A stretch of DNA of 64,000 bases from Marinicella litoralis. GTDB lineage: Bacteria; Pseudomonadota; Gammaproteobacteria; Xanthomonadales; Marinicellaceae. The stretch is from NCBI RefSeq assembly GCF_002591915.1, contig NZ_NIHB01000007.1, positions 6,076 to 70,075 of the forward strand, given 5' to 3'. This document shows positions 9,764 to 18,531 of this stretch, one piece after another (the stretch's first letter is position 1; each line of letters opens with the position of its first letter). The notes under the pieces were generated by a model. That model was given only the letters and a program-made list of their open reading frames with translations. It did no database searches and was not told the DNA's origin. Position numbers and translations under genes: made by a program.

Positions 9764-12013
9764 ATGGATGCACTCATGTTTTTATTGGGTGCCATGCAAA
9801 TTCTGTGGTGGCCACTGCTCACTGAAGTGACACTGATGATTGCCACTGGGCTGTTGTTCCTCTGCTCATTATTAAAAGCCCGATTCAATCATTTAATTCC
9901 TGTAATATTTTTTATATCTGGTGTGCTGTATGCCATGTTGGCCTGTCAAATTCAACTGCAAAGTGAAATTGAAACGCCCCAAAAGCGTTCTTTTCAAGGT
10001 CGCATAGAATCCTTACCAAAACACACGGCACAAAAGGTCAGCTTCATAAGCAGCCATTCGGAAAGCAAACAATCCTTTTTACTTAATTGGTACTCAAAAG
10101 GCCAATCAAAACAAGTCGACTTCGAACCCGGAAACCTGTATCAATTTGAAGTCAGTCTAAAACCGCCCCATGGCATGGCCAATGGCATCGGCTTTGACCG
10201 TGAAAAATGGTTGTTTCGCAACAGAATCGATGGCATTGGAACCATCAAAAGCATGGACTTGATTGCTGAAAAAACTCGCCCACTTTCTTCAAATATATTG
10301 AATCAATGGCGCGCTACAACTGGAAAATCAATTGATCAACATTTTAAAGAACAAAGAATCAATGGTCTTATCCATGCACTTTCTATCGGCGATAAATCAC
10401 ATTTTGAGCATCAGGATTTCCAATTATTTCAAAACACAGGTACTGCGCATTTAATCGCCATTTCTGGTTTACACATCGGTATGGTTGCGCTTTTGGGTTG
10501 GTTATTGGGTGGGCTGGTGTTTCAACTCTTGCCACAACAAATCATCCCAAAATCCTTGATTCAAATTTATCTTGGGCTCTTATTTGCTGTACTTTATGCC
10601 GCATTGGCTGGCTTTGCGGTTTCAACCCAAAGGGCGCTGATTATGTTATTGGTTTACGCCTTGTTTAAAATTTTCAGGAGAGCCAGCTATGCCTGGGATG
10701 TGTGGTCAACTTCATTGTTGGCGGTGCTGTTACTGGACCCATTGAATGTGTTGGATGCTGGTTTTTGGCTTTCCTTTACAGCGGTTGCTGTGTTGATTTT
10801 ATCGTTCAATGGCATTTCTAATACACACAGCCGAACAAGTAATTTCATTGTTATGCAGTGGCGATTATTACTTGGTATGTTGCCATTGAGTTTATTGGTA
10901 TTCTCCAGAGTAAACTTGCTGGCACCGCTGATTAATTTATTGATGATTCCATTGATGACTTTTTTACTGGTACCGATGATTATGTTGTTGCTAATCATTG
11001 GTACTTTATTCAATTTCATGCCTGAAACATTGATCGATTTACTGTCCTGGAGCAGTCAACTTTTTCTTGACTTGCTGACTTGGTTTGCACATCATGCATC
11101 ATGGCCAATCCATGTTGCTGTCAACTCATGGTGGCAATTGGCCTTGTTGGGCATGGGAACAACCTTGTTTATTTTACCCAAAGCCATTCCACAACGTTTT
11201 TGGGGCCTTCCGCTGATTCTGATGGCAATAATCCCCATTGAAGACAGAATTAAATTGGGCCAATTTAATGCTTATTTTTTAGATGTGGGCCAAGGTTTAT
11301 CGGTGGTCATTAAAACCCAAAGTCATCAGCTCATCTACGATGTGGGGTCAGCCTATGAAAGTGGATTCAATATGGCTGATGCAATCACCCTTCCATGGCT
11401 ACAACAACAAAACATCACTGACTTGGATGCATTGGTGCTTTCGCATCAAGACAATGATCACTCTGGTGCTGAGGACTCATTGTTAGACAACACCTCTGTT
11501 GAAACCATTTGGGGAACTGAAAAACACCACCTTCCCTGTATTGCTGGCACGCAATGGCAATGGGACAATGTTACATTCAGTTTCTTAAGCCCTTACAATT
11601 TGACACCTTATCTGAAGAACAACAGTTCTTGTGTGTTAAAAATCAGCGGCACTGACTTCAGTTTATTACTCACTGGTGATATTGAAACTCCGGTTGAATA
11701 CAGGTTGTCACAAGCCGCTCCTGAACTCATCCAAGCTGATGTGTTATTGGTACCTCATCATGGCAGTAAGACATCATCATCTGCTGAGTTCATTCAAGCC
11801 GTTAACCCACAATTAGCCATTAACTCATCGGGCAAATACAATCCATTCAACCACCCAGCCAAGCAGGTGGTCGATCAATACACCCAACTCGGCATCCCAC
11901 TGATCGATACCCAAGACAGTGGCATGATTACCTTGAATACTTATCCAACACTACAATATAAAAGATTTCGCAATGAATCAGTCAGAATTTGGCGCAAAAA
12001 AAAGCCCGAATAA
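9764..12013 (+). CDS. comEC: DNA uptake channel protein ComEC/Rec2
   Basis: The 749-aa polytopic inner-membrane protein has an N-terminal membrane and OB-like region, the Competence domain (about 205-470, with SIGDKSHF and AISGLHIGMVALLG) and a C-terminal metallo-beta-lactamase-like domain. That domain shows FLDVGQGLSVVI, LSHQDNDHSGA, LLTGDIE and VPHHGSKTSS. ComEC moves single-stranded DNA into the cytoplasm during natural transformation. It starts 11 bases after lolD, the lol-comEC order found in many gammaproteobacteria. The stop codon lies in the loop of the terminator hairpin. Confidence 0.93.
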   Translation: MDALMFLLGAMQILWWPLLTEVTLMIATGLLFLCSLLKARFNHLIPVIFFISGVLYAMLACQIQLQSEIETPQKRSFQGRIESLPKHTAQKVSFISSHSESKQSFLLNWYSKGQSKQVDFEPGNLYQFEVSLKPPHGMANGIGFDREKWLFRNRIDGIGTIKSMDLIAEKTRPLSSNILNQWRATTGKSIDQHFKEQRINGLIHALSIGDKSHFEHQDFQLFQNTGTAHLIAISGLHIGMVALLGWLLGGLVFQLLPQQIIPKSLIQIYLGLLFAVLYAALAGFAVSTQRALIMLLVYALFKIFRRASYAWDVWSTSLLAVLLLDPLNVLDAGFWLSFTAVAVLILSFNGISNTHSRTSNFIVMQWRLLLGMLPLSLLVFSRVNLLAPLINLLMIPLMTFLLVPMIMLLLIIGTLFNFMPETLIDLLSWSSQLFLDLLTWFAHHASWPIHVAVNSWWQLALLGMGTTLFILPKAIPQRFWGLPLILMAIIPIEDRIKLGQFNAYFLDVGQGLSVVIKTQSHQLIYDVGSAYESGFNMADAITLPWLQQQNITDLDALVLSHQDNDHSGAEDSLLDNTSVETIWGTEKHHLPCIAGTQWQWDNVTFSFLSPYNLTPYLKNNSSCVLKISGTDFSLLLTGDIETPVEYRLSQAAPELIQADVLLVPHHGSKTSSSAEFIQAVNPQLAINSSGKYNPFNHPAKQVVDQYTQLGIPLIDTQDSGMITLNTYPTLQYKRFRNESVRIWRKKKPE

Positions 12014-12026
12014 TTCGGGCTTTTCA
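11995..12026. terminator. Bidirectional terminator between comEC and ompA
   Basis: AAGCCCGAA-taa-TTCGGGCTT is a perfect 9-bp stem. The minus strand has a run of eight T residues and the plus strand TTTT. The TAA loop is the comEC stop codon, so one hairpin serves both convergent genes. Confidence 0.85.
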
Positions 12027-12045
12027 TACTATACATAAGGACTGT

Positions 12046-13167
12046 TTAGTCTTGTATAACCAATTCAGTTCTTCTGTTTTTAGCGCGACCTTCTGCCGTA
12101 TCATTGGTGGCAATTGGGCTTAACTCACCATAACCTTTCCAAGTCATGCGATCAGCTGCAATGCCATGATCGACCAAGTAGTTATAAACCACTTTAGCAC
12201 GTCTTTCTGAAAGATTTTGATTATAAGCTTCTGAAGCAGTTGAGTCAGTATGACCGGCCACTTCAACCACCAATGTGCCATGATCACCCATGGTTTTAAC
12301 CGCTGCATCTAAAATGGCTATAGACGTAGGCTTTAAAGTGGCTTTATCAACATCAAAATGAACACCTTGTAATTCAATCACAACTTGAACTTCGCAACCA
12401 TCGGCATCAACCACAGCGCCAGCTCTTGAATTTGGACATTTATCAACAGAGTTCATCACACCATCATTGTCATCATCGCCATCAACATCGTGACAACCAT
12501 ACATGTCGACTGCCATACCAGCTGGTGTGTTAGGACAACGATCGGCTTGATCACTTACACCATCACCATCTGAATCCAGCTGAGGTGCTGGTTCAACAAT
12601 GGGAGCAGCAGCTTGGCTTGTTTGTGCATCACCCAAAGCAATACTTACACCCATGCTGTATTGAAAATCATCATAGCTATTCGAATTATTGGTGTAATCA
12701 TCCGTATCAAGTCTGTATTTAACTTCTGTAATGAAACCAACACGGTCAGTCATTGCTTTGCGGATACCTACACTGACATTCAACATTAAATCAGAAGAAT
12801 CGACACCTCTGGCTGCACCACTGCCGTTGTGGTCCAAATAACCAGCACCCAATCCAATAAATGGTCTTAAGCTGGTTCCATCATTAAAATGGTAACGGCT
12901 CATCAAACCCAATCCAGTTTGCTCAACTGCACCACTGCCACCTTCAACATCAAAATTAACATTGTCCAACTCTAAATCCAAAGACCAATTTTCATTGATG
13001 AATTTACCAAGACCTAAACCAAGCCCAAAATCAGACTCTAAATTTTTTCCACTGTCCGGTGCATTAAAGATAAAACTTGGTGAAAACATCCAACGATCAT
13101 CATAATCATTGGCTAAAGCAGCCCCTGCAACGCATGACAAAGTTAATCCTAACAATGTTTTTTTCAT
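12046..13167 (-). CDS. OmpA family outer-membrane protein with thrombospondin type 3 repeats
   Basis: The 373-aa protein has a signal peptide (MKKTLLGLTLSCVAGAALA) and an eight-strand-type beta-barrel (about 22-180; alternating Gly/aromatic strands such as FGLGLGLGKF). Calcium-binding TSP3 repeats follow (DSDGDGVSDQADRCPNTPAG and DGDDDNDGVMNSVDKCPNS, about 198-255), then an OmpA-C peptidoglycan-binding domain (VEVAGHTDSTASEAYNQNLS, WKGYGELSPIATND, GRAKNRRTEL). It anchors the outer membrane to the cell wall. AGGAGAG precedes the ATG. High expression is likely, given the extended -10 promoter. Confidence 0.92.
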   Translation of the reverse strand: MKKTLLGLTLSCVAGAALANDYDDRWMFSPSFIFNAPDSGKNLESDFGLGLGLGKFINENWSLDLELDNVNFDVEGGSGAVEQTGLGLMSRYHFNDGTSLRPFIGLGAGYLDHNGSGAARGVDSSDLMLNVSVGIRKAMTDRVGFITEVKYRLDTDDYTNNSNSYDDFQYSMGVSIALGDAQTSQAAAPIVEPAPQLDSDGDGVSDQADRCPNTPAGMAVDMYGCHDVDGDDDNDGVMNSVDKCPNSRAGAVVDADGCEVQVVIELQGVHFDVDKATLKPTSIAILDAAVKTMGDHGTLVVEVAGHTDSTASEAYNQNLSERRAKVVYNYLVDHGIAADRMTWKGYGELSPIATNDTAEGRAKNRRTELVIQD

Positions 13168-13203
13168 TTTTCTCTCCTAACGAGTTTATAGATTTAATAG
13201 CTA

Positions 13204-13212
13204 ATTATAACA
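13204..13212 (-). promoter_or_regulatory. Extended -10 promoter of the ompA-like gene
   Basis: On the minus strand TGTTATAAT gives a consensus TATAAT with the TGn extension, about 37 bases before the start codon. No good -35 hexamer is seen, which fits an extended -10 promoter. Confidence 0.55.
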
Positions 13213-13315
13213 TATACAACACAATTGGAATATTTATGACAAACAAATTAACATTTAAATGGCTTTTAAAAACCTGAGACATAAAATAGGTATTTTTAGA
13301 TGTTAATATGACTGA

Positions 13316-14842
13316 ATGTTGGTGCCTGGCTGGATAATAATCATTGGAAGTCTTGTTGGTCTTATGTTGTTAGGCTTTGCCCTTTATTACTGGCATCAAA
13401 TCAAACAAATTAAAATCGATATGCTGGCTAAAACCAATGAATTAAATTCATACAAGAAGCAACAGCAGGTGGCCAAAGCAACCCATTTGAGTGCGGAAGC
13501 CGCCAATGCAGCAAAAATCAAATATTTATCCGGCATTTCTCATGAACTCAGAACCCCGTTGAATGTAATCATGGGTTATGCCCAACTGTTAGAAAACAAA
13601 ACAGCAACAGACGACCCCAATCACCACAGTTTTCAGTTAATCAGAACCAATTGTGAGCACCTTACACATTTGATTGAAGGCATTTTAGAATTTTCTGCCA
13701 TTGAATCTGGAAAGCTGCGTGTTCAATCCGACGTCTTAGACCTGAAACAGTTACTGAACCACATGGGTCATATGTTTTCTTTGCAGGCAACCCAGAAAAA
13801 CCTTCAATTCAAATACCACATCAACGAAAACTTACCTCAATTCGTAAAAACAGACCCCAAAAGGTTGAAGCAAATTCTGATCAATCTGTTATCCAATGCC
13901 ATTAAATTCACTGCCAAAGGATGCGTCAGCTTTGATGTGAGTTACCGTTATCAGATTGCCACTTTTGTGATTAAAGACACCGGCTGTGGCATAGCTTCCA
14001 GTGACACCGAAAGAATATTTCAACCCTTTGAGCGCATTCAAACAACTGCAAGCAATATTCCTGGCACAGGTCTTGGTTTAACCATTGCCAATTTACTGGT
14101 TGAGTTGCTTGGCGGTGAATTGAAAGTAAAAAGCGAACTGGGTCAAGGCAGTGAATTCACCCTAAAATTAATGCTTTCTGCACAAAACCCACCCACAACA
14201 TCTGATGAATTTAAAGTGACACCAGAAGATGGCAATCACCATAAAATTTTAATTGTTGATGACATCGAAGAACACCGAACATTGATTCAAAACATCCTAC
14301 AACCCTATGGCTTTAAAACATGGGTTGCCAAAGACGTATCATCAGCCAAAAAAATGATTGAAAAACATGGATTTGATTTGATGTTGTTGGATGTGGCCAT
14401 GCCTAATGAAAATGGCTGGGCTTTGGCACAATGGTGTACCGAACAAAATCATCCTTGCAAAATTTGTATGATCTCTGCCAATCCAAGAGACATAGACCCA
14501 CAAAGACACCCGCATCACCAAGCTTACATAGCAAAACCCATACAGATCAATCAATTATTAACCGTCATCAATCAATTGTTAAAATTGGGGTGGGATGACC
14601 AAAACAGTCAACCGTTAGAAACTTCACAACCAAAACCAGTAGTCAGAATCAAACGCAAAGACCGCTTGGCTTTGACTGAATTGGTTGAGATTGGTCACCT
14701 CAATGGGATTGAAACCTATTTAAATACCATGTATGAAAATCATTTAATCAGTGACACCGAGTTGAAACAATTACTCAAACCCATCAAACAATTGAATTTA
14801 ACCCAGTTCACTACAATCATTGGCAACCATGACAAAAAATAA
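13316..14842 (+). CDS. Membrane-anchored hybrid sensor histidine kinase
   Basis: The 508-aa protein begins with one membrane segment (5-26) and a short coiled coil. The HisKA domain has phospho-acceptor His76 in SGISHELRTPLN. The ATPase domain shows QILINLLSNAIKFT, DTGCGIA and GTGLGLTIA. A receiver domain (about 312-430) has ILIVDDIEEH and the phospho-acceptor Asp in LMLLDVAMPNENG. A C-terminal tail of about 80 residues has no recognised domain and no obvious HPt histidine. There is almost no periplasmic part, so the signal is probably cytoplasmic or membrane-borne. It overlaps the following response regulator by 14 bases, so the two form a two-component pair. The start has a poor ribosome site. 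Confidence 0.9.
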   Translation: MLVPGWIIIIGSLVGLMLLGFALYYWHQIKQIKIDMLAKTNELNSYKKQQQVAKATHLSAEAANAAKIKYLSGISHELRTPLNVIMGYAQLLENKTATDDPNHHSFQLIRTNCEHLTHLIEGILEFSAIESGKLRVQSDVLDLKQLLNHMGHMFSLQATQKNLQFKYHINENLPQFVKTDPKRLKQILINLLSNAIKFTAKGCVSFDVSYRYQIATFVIKDTGCGIASSDTERIFQPFERIQTTASNIPGTGLGLTIANLLVELLGGELKVKSELGQGSEFTLKLMLSAQNPPTTSDEFKVTPEDGNHHKILIVDDIEEHRTLIQNILQPYGFKTWVAKDVSSAKKMIEKHGFDLMLLDVAMPNENGWALAQWCTEQNHPCKICMISANPRDIDPQRHPHHQAYIAKPIQINQLLTVINQLLKLGWDDQNSQPLETSQPKPVVRIKRKDRLALTELVEIGHLNGIETYLNTMYENHLISDTELKQLLKPIKQLNLTQFTTIIGNHDKK

Positions 14843-15695
14843 GCCGACCATCCTGGCAGTCGATGACAATCCCGACAGCCTCAATATCTTGAACCTCACA
14901 TTAAGTGCACAAGGATTTACTGTATTGGTGGCAAACAGTGGGGTACAAGCCCTGAACATATTGCACAAAGTACAACCGGACTTAATTCTATTAGATGCCA
15001 TCATGCCAGAAATGGATGGCTTTGAAACCTGCCAAGCCATCAAACACATCAACCCGGATGCGCCAATCATTTTTATGACAGGTCTCAGCGACACTGAACA
15101 TGTGGTACAAGGCCTTTCTCGGGGAGCTGTCGACTATTTAATCAAGCCATTGAACCACGAGGAATTGATCGCCAGAGTCAAAGTGCATATCAATACTGCG
15201 CAACAGACACGCATCAGTAAACAAGCCCTTGAATCCGCCGGACAACATTTGGCCACCATCACTTCGGATGGACAAGTCATTTGGACCACTGCGCAAGCCA
15301 ATACCTACATCAAAGCATTAAACAAACAAGACCTTTTAACTTTGATTGCTTGGTTAAAACAAGCAGAAACAACTGACCTGCTGGAACTGTTGCATGAGGA
15401 CAGTACATTAAACTTAACCTACCTGACCTTACAAAAAGACGGCTCACATCTGATTAAATTCAAAGCATCGGACTTGAAATTAGAAAAACAAACTTTGAAA
15501 CTTAAATTGAAAATCACTCGCCGTGAGTCTGATGTGCTTTACTGGGTGGCCAAAGGCAAAACCGACTGGGAAATTTCAAAGATTCTCACCATCAGTGAAC
15601 GAACAGTCAATAAACACCTGGAACAGATCTATCGCAAGTTGGAAGTTAACAACCGCACTGCTGCCTCAGCAATGGCCTTGAATGCATTGAATTAA
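14829..15695 (+). CDS. Response regulator with LuxR-type DNA-binding domain
   Basis: The 288-aa protein has a receiver domain (TILAVDDNPDSLNI; phospho-acceptor Asp in LILLDAIMPEMDG; MTGLSD; Lys in YLIKPL). A middle segment with no call comes next, then a GerE/LuxR helix-turn-helix at the end (ITRRESDVLYWVAKGKTDWE, ISERTVNKHLEQIYRKL). The ATG at 14829 is preferred over the TTG at 14820. The gene sits in the end of the kinase gene and is probably its output partner. Target genes are not visible. Confidence 0.9.
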   Translation: MTKNKPTILAVDDNPDSLNILNLTLSAQGFTVLVANSGVQALNILHKVQPDLILLDAIMPEMDGFETCQAIKHINPDAPIIFMTGLSDTEHVVQGLSRGAVDYLIKPLNHEELIARVKVHINTAQQTRISKQALESAGQHLATITSDGQVIWTTAQANTYIKALNKQDLLTLIAWLKQAETTDLLELLHEDSTLNLTYLTLQKDGSHLIKFKASDLKLEKQTLKLKLKITRRESDVLYWVAKGKTDWEISKILTISERTVNKHLEQIYRKLEVNNRTAASAMALNALN

Positions 15696-15863
15696 TGAAC
15701 GGTGCTTTTACACAATACACTTTATAATCAGATAAATTTTCCCAGTCACCTCAAGAGCCCATGAAATGGTAAACATCGGTGTCTCAAGGTATTGAGAATC
15801 TAAAATATCAATTGATTTTCCGATTTGTGATTGAAAACATAATTAAAAATAAGAACAAAGACA

Positions 15864-17369
15864 ATGAAAACAGCGCACTTAATATTTCCCCACCAATTAT
15901 TTAAAAACCACCCATTGATTCTTGCCAAAGCTGAATGTTGGTTGATAGAAGTTGATCTTTTTTTAACACAATATAAGTTTCACCAACAAAAAATAGCTTT
16001 TCACAGAGCCAGTATGAAAAGCTTTGCTGAAACAGCCAGTAAACAAGTGGCTTCATTAACCTATATAGATGCACACGATGAATACGCAAAGCTGTCAAAC
16101 TTAATCAATCATCTGGCACAATCAGGAATCCAAAAAGTCATAACCATTGATACCGTTGATGACTGGTTAGAACAAAAATTACAAAAGGCATGTGTAAAAA
16201 ACGACCTCCAACAAGAAATTTTAGACAATCCAATGTTTTTATCAAAACCTGAAGTCATTGAAGGCTTTTTCCATGCGGATAAAAACAAATTTTTCCACCA
16301 CCAGTTTTACCAACAACAACGTCGCAGCCTAAACATCCTGATGGAAAATGATAACAATCCCACTGGTGGCCAGTGGAGCTTTGATGCAGACAATCGAAAA
16401 AAATACCCTAAATCCAAAAGCCCACCGAGTATCAAGTTTCCTGAAAAAAGCCAATTCCACCAAAAAGCAGAACATTATGTTGAGCAAAACTTCAGCGATC
16501 ACTTGGGTCATTTAGATGAAAAAAATGGTCACCGAATCACCTATCCAATCAATCATACAGAGGCCGAAGCTTGGTTGGAGGACTTTCTGAACAGTCGATT
16601 TACAGAGTTTGGTACTTATGAAGATGCAATCGTAAAACACCACCTGATTCTTCATCACAGTGTATTAACTCCTGTGTTGAATGTGGGTTTGATAACACCT
16701 CAACTATTGATTGACCGCATGCTTGTGCACGCAAAAAAACACGACGTACCGCTGAATTCTTTGGAGGGTTTCATCCGCCAAATCATTGGTTGGCGAGAAT
16801 TTATCCGTGGCGTTTATGAGTCAGTGGGTCGGCAACAAAGAACCCAAAATTATTGGCAATTCAAGCGGCCTATTCCTCAATCATTTTATACTGGAGAAAC
16901 TGGTATCGAACCAGTTGATCTCACTATCAAGAAAGTATTGGATACCGGTTATTGTCATCACATAGAAAGGCTGATGGTGCTCGGTAATTTTATGTTGTTG
17001 TGTGAATTTGACCCAGACAAGGTTTACCAATGGTTTATGGAGTTATTTATCGACGCCTACGACTGGGTTATGGTGCCGAATGTATATGGCATGAGCCAAT
17101 TTGCTGATGGTGGCCTTATGGCCACCAAACCCTATATCAGCTCCAGTAATTATATTTTAAAGATGAGTGATTACTCAGGTGGTAAACAAGCCATACATTG
17201 GCGTTCCATTTGGGATGGGCTATTCTGGCGTTTTATGCACAAGCAACGTGCTTTTTTCGAATCCAACCCGCGCATTGGCATGTTACTAAAAACCTGGGAT
17301 CGTATGGACCAAAAGCAACAACAAAATCACCTTGAACAAGCCGAAAAGTATTTGTCATCATTGTCTTAA
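15864..17369 (+). CDS. FeS-BCP (PhrB/CryB-like) cryptochrome/photolyase family protein lacking the Fe-S ligands
   Basis: The 501-aa length and sequence match the FeS-BCP branch of photolyases, which includes the bacterial (6-4) photolyase PhrB. Family blocks include LIFPHQLFKNHP, GGQWSFDADNRKKYP, SLEGFIRQIIGWREFIRGVY, HHIERLMVLGNFMLL, VPNVYGMSQFADGG and LMATKPYISSSNYILKMSDY. In PhrB four cysteines (350, 438, 441, 454 as I recall) hold a 4Fe-4S cluster. Here the matching positions read Pro350, Ser438 and Lys441, and no cysteine occurs after Ser438. The FAD-binding blocks look intact. It may repair UV lesions or sense light without a cluster. Monocistronic. Confidence 0.88.
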   Translation: MKTAHLIFPHQLFKNHPLILAKAECWLIEVDLFLTQYKFHQQKIAFHRASMKSFAETASKQVASLTYIDAHDEYAKLSNLINHLAQSGIQKVITIDTVDDWLEQKLQKACVKNDLQQEILDNPMFLSKPEVIEGFFHADKNKFFHHQFYQQQRRSLNILMENDNNPTGGQWSFDADNRKKYPKSKSPPSIKFPEKSQFHQKAEHYVEQNFSDHLGHLDEKNGHRITYPINHTEAEAWLEDFLNSRFTEFGTYEDAIVKHHLILHHSVLTPVLNVGLITPQLLIDRMLVHAKKHDVPLNSLEGFIRQIIGWREFIRGVYESVGRQQRTQNYWQFKRPIPQSFYTGETGIEPVDLTIKKVLDTGYCHHIERLMVLGNFMLLCEFDPDKVYQWFMELFIDAYDWVMVPNVYGMSQFADGGLMATKPYISSSNYILKMSDYSGGKQAIHWRSIWDGLFWRFMHKQRAFFESNPRIGMLLKTWDRMDQKQQQNHLEQAEKYLSSLS

Positions 17370-17468
17370 GGCCTATAATCAATTGTGACCAAATGATGAC
17401 CAAAATTATGACAACCATCTCGAAAAAAAACACCCATTTTTTATCATGAAAACCACTGAGAATATAAA

Positions 17469-17852
17469 ATGACCATCAACGATGTTTTAAAAATAAATGC
17501 TTTGAATTGTTTGCTGTTTGGCGCTCTTTTCGTTTTTATGCCTGAACCGATTTCATCCTTCCTCAGTGAAAATGCAAAAGCCCCCTTACTGGTGTTTTTG
17601 TCTCTTGGTGTGCTGCTCAATATCTATGGTTTATTGCTGTTGTGGTTAGCCAGTAAAAACCCAGTACCTCAATTGCCGTTACTCTTGGTGGCCATTGGGG
17701 ATTTCTTGTGGGTGGTTGCCACCATAATCGTCATTCAATTAAATGTATGGATTACCAGCATCAATGGCATCACAGCTGCTGGTTTGGTGGCTATTCTGGT
17801 TGGCTGGCTAGGTTGGATTCAACTCAAACACTATTTAAGCAATAAACCATAA
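17469..17852 (+). CDS. Small four-helix membrane protein, unknown
   Basis: The 127-aa protein has four predicted membrane segments (about 10-30, 40-62, 70-92, 97-119), a short polar N-terminus and a KHYLSNKP tail. I do not recognise the family. It follows the photolyase gene after about 100 bases, on the same strand, and could share its transcript. Such small membrane proteins often accompany photolyase genes, but a link here is only a guess. Confidence 0.65.
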   Translation: MTINDVLKINALNCLLFGALFVFMPEPISSFLSENAKAPLLVFLSLGVLLNIYGLLLLWLASKNPVPQLPLLLVAIGDFLWVVATIIVIQLNVWITSINGITAAGLVAILVGWLGWIQLKHYLSNKP

Positions 17853-17920
17853 AAGAGCCAACCAAATTGATTCAATTTTTCACAGAAATCGCTGCGAATA
17901 AGGATTCGGCCCACAATGTA

Positions 17921-18442
17921 TTATTCTGACTGCCAAAAAACTTCATCACCGCCATTCAACACCCTGGCAAGTACAAACAAATAATCAGACAGGCGATTCA
18001 AGTATTGGGTCACTTCACTTTCAATCTCATGATTATTGGCTGCTTGCCAAGCTTTTCGTTCTGCTCGGCGGCAGGTACTTCTGGCCAGGTGTGCGGCACA
18101 TCCTGATTGACTGCCTGCCGGCAAAATAAACTGTTTCAACGGAGCCAATTGCTGTTGCCAATGATCAATCCACTGCTCTAAATTCACAATGTCAGCAGCA
18201 TCAACGTTGTTACCTTTGTATTGTGCCACTTGCGCTCCCAAATCGAACAACTTATGCTGTATTTTAGACAGTTGCTTGTCTACTGCTTCGGAACTGTTCA
18301 AGGCACGAATCATGCCCAATTGGGCATTGAGTTCATCGACGTCGCCAATGGCCTCAAACAACAAATCTGTTTTACTTATTCTTTGTCCATTGGCCAAGCC
18401 AGATTCGCCTTGGTCACCACTGCGCGTATAAATTCTTGTCAT
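17921..18442 (-). CDS. Cob(I)yrinic acid a,c-diamide adenosyltransferase, PduO type
   Basis: The 173-aa protein shows the PduO-family N-terminus (RIYTRSGDQGESGLANGQRI, an ATP-binding segment), the GDVDELNAQLG motif, FILPAGSQSG and the HLARSTCRRAERKAW helix, ending LNRLSDYLFVLARVLN. It transfers adenosyl from ATP to cob(I)alamin, giving adenosylcobalamin. That cofactor would serve methylmalonyl-CoA mutase, downstream of the propionyl-CoA made by the valine pathway at the window's right end (inference). It stands alone, divergent from gcvT. Confidence 0.93.
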   Translation of the reverse strand: MTRIYTRSGDQGESGLANGQRISKTDLLFEAIGDVDELNAQLGMIRALNSSEAVDKQLSKIQHKLFDLGAQVAQYKGNNVDAADIVNLEQWIDHWQQQLAPLKQFILPAGSQSGCAAHLARSTCRRAERKAWQAANNHEIESEVTQYLNRLSDYLFVLARVLNGGDEVFWQSE

Positions 18443-18531
18443 TATGCTGTTTTTCCTGAAACTTTGGTTGAAAAGAGTGAGTTCTTTAGCGTATAGTTCG
18501 ACAGATTTTTTTGCAAATACAATTTGGTCAA

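Noticed and set aside
13077-13277. 66-codon plus-strand ORF overlapping the ompA start
   Set aside because: It is antisense to ompA and its promoter and has no family match by eye.
18443-18531. Glycine riboswitch before gcvT
   Set aside because: The 89-base gap is too short for the usual tandem aptamer and I see none of the conserved glycine-aptamer blocks.
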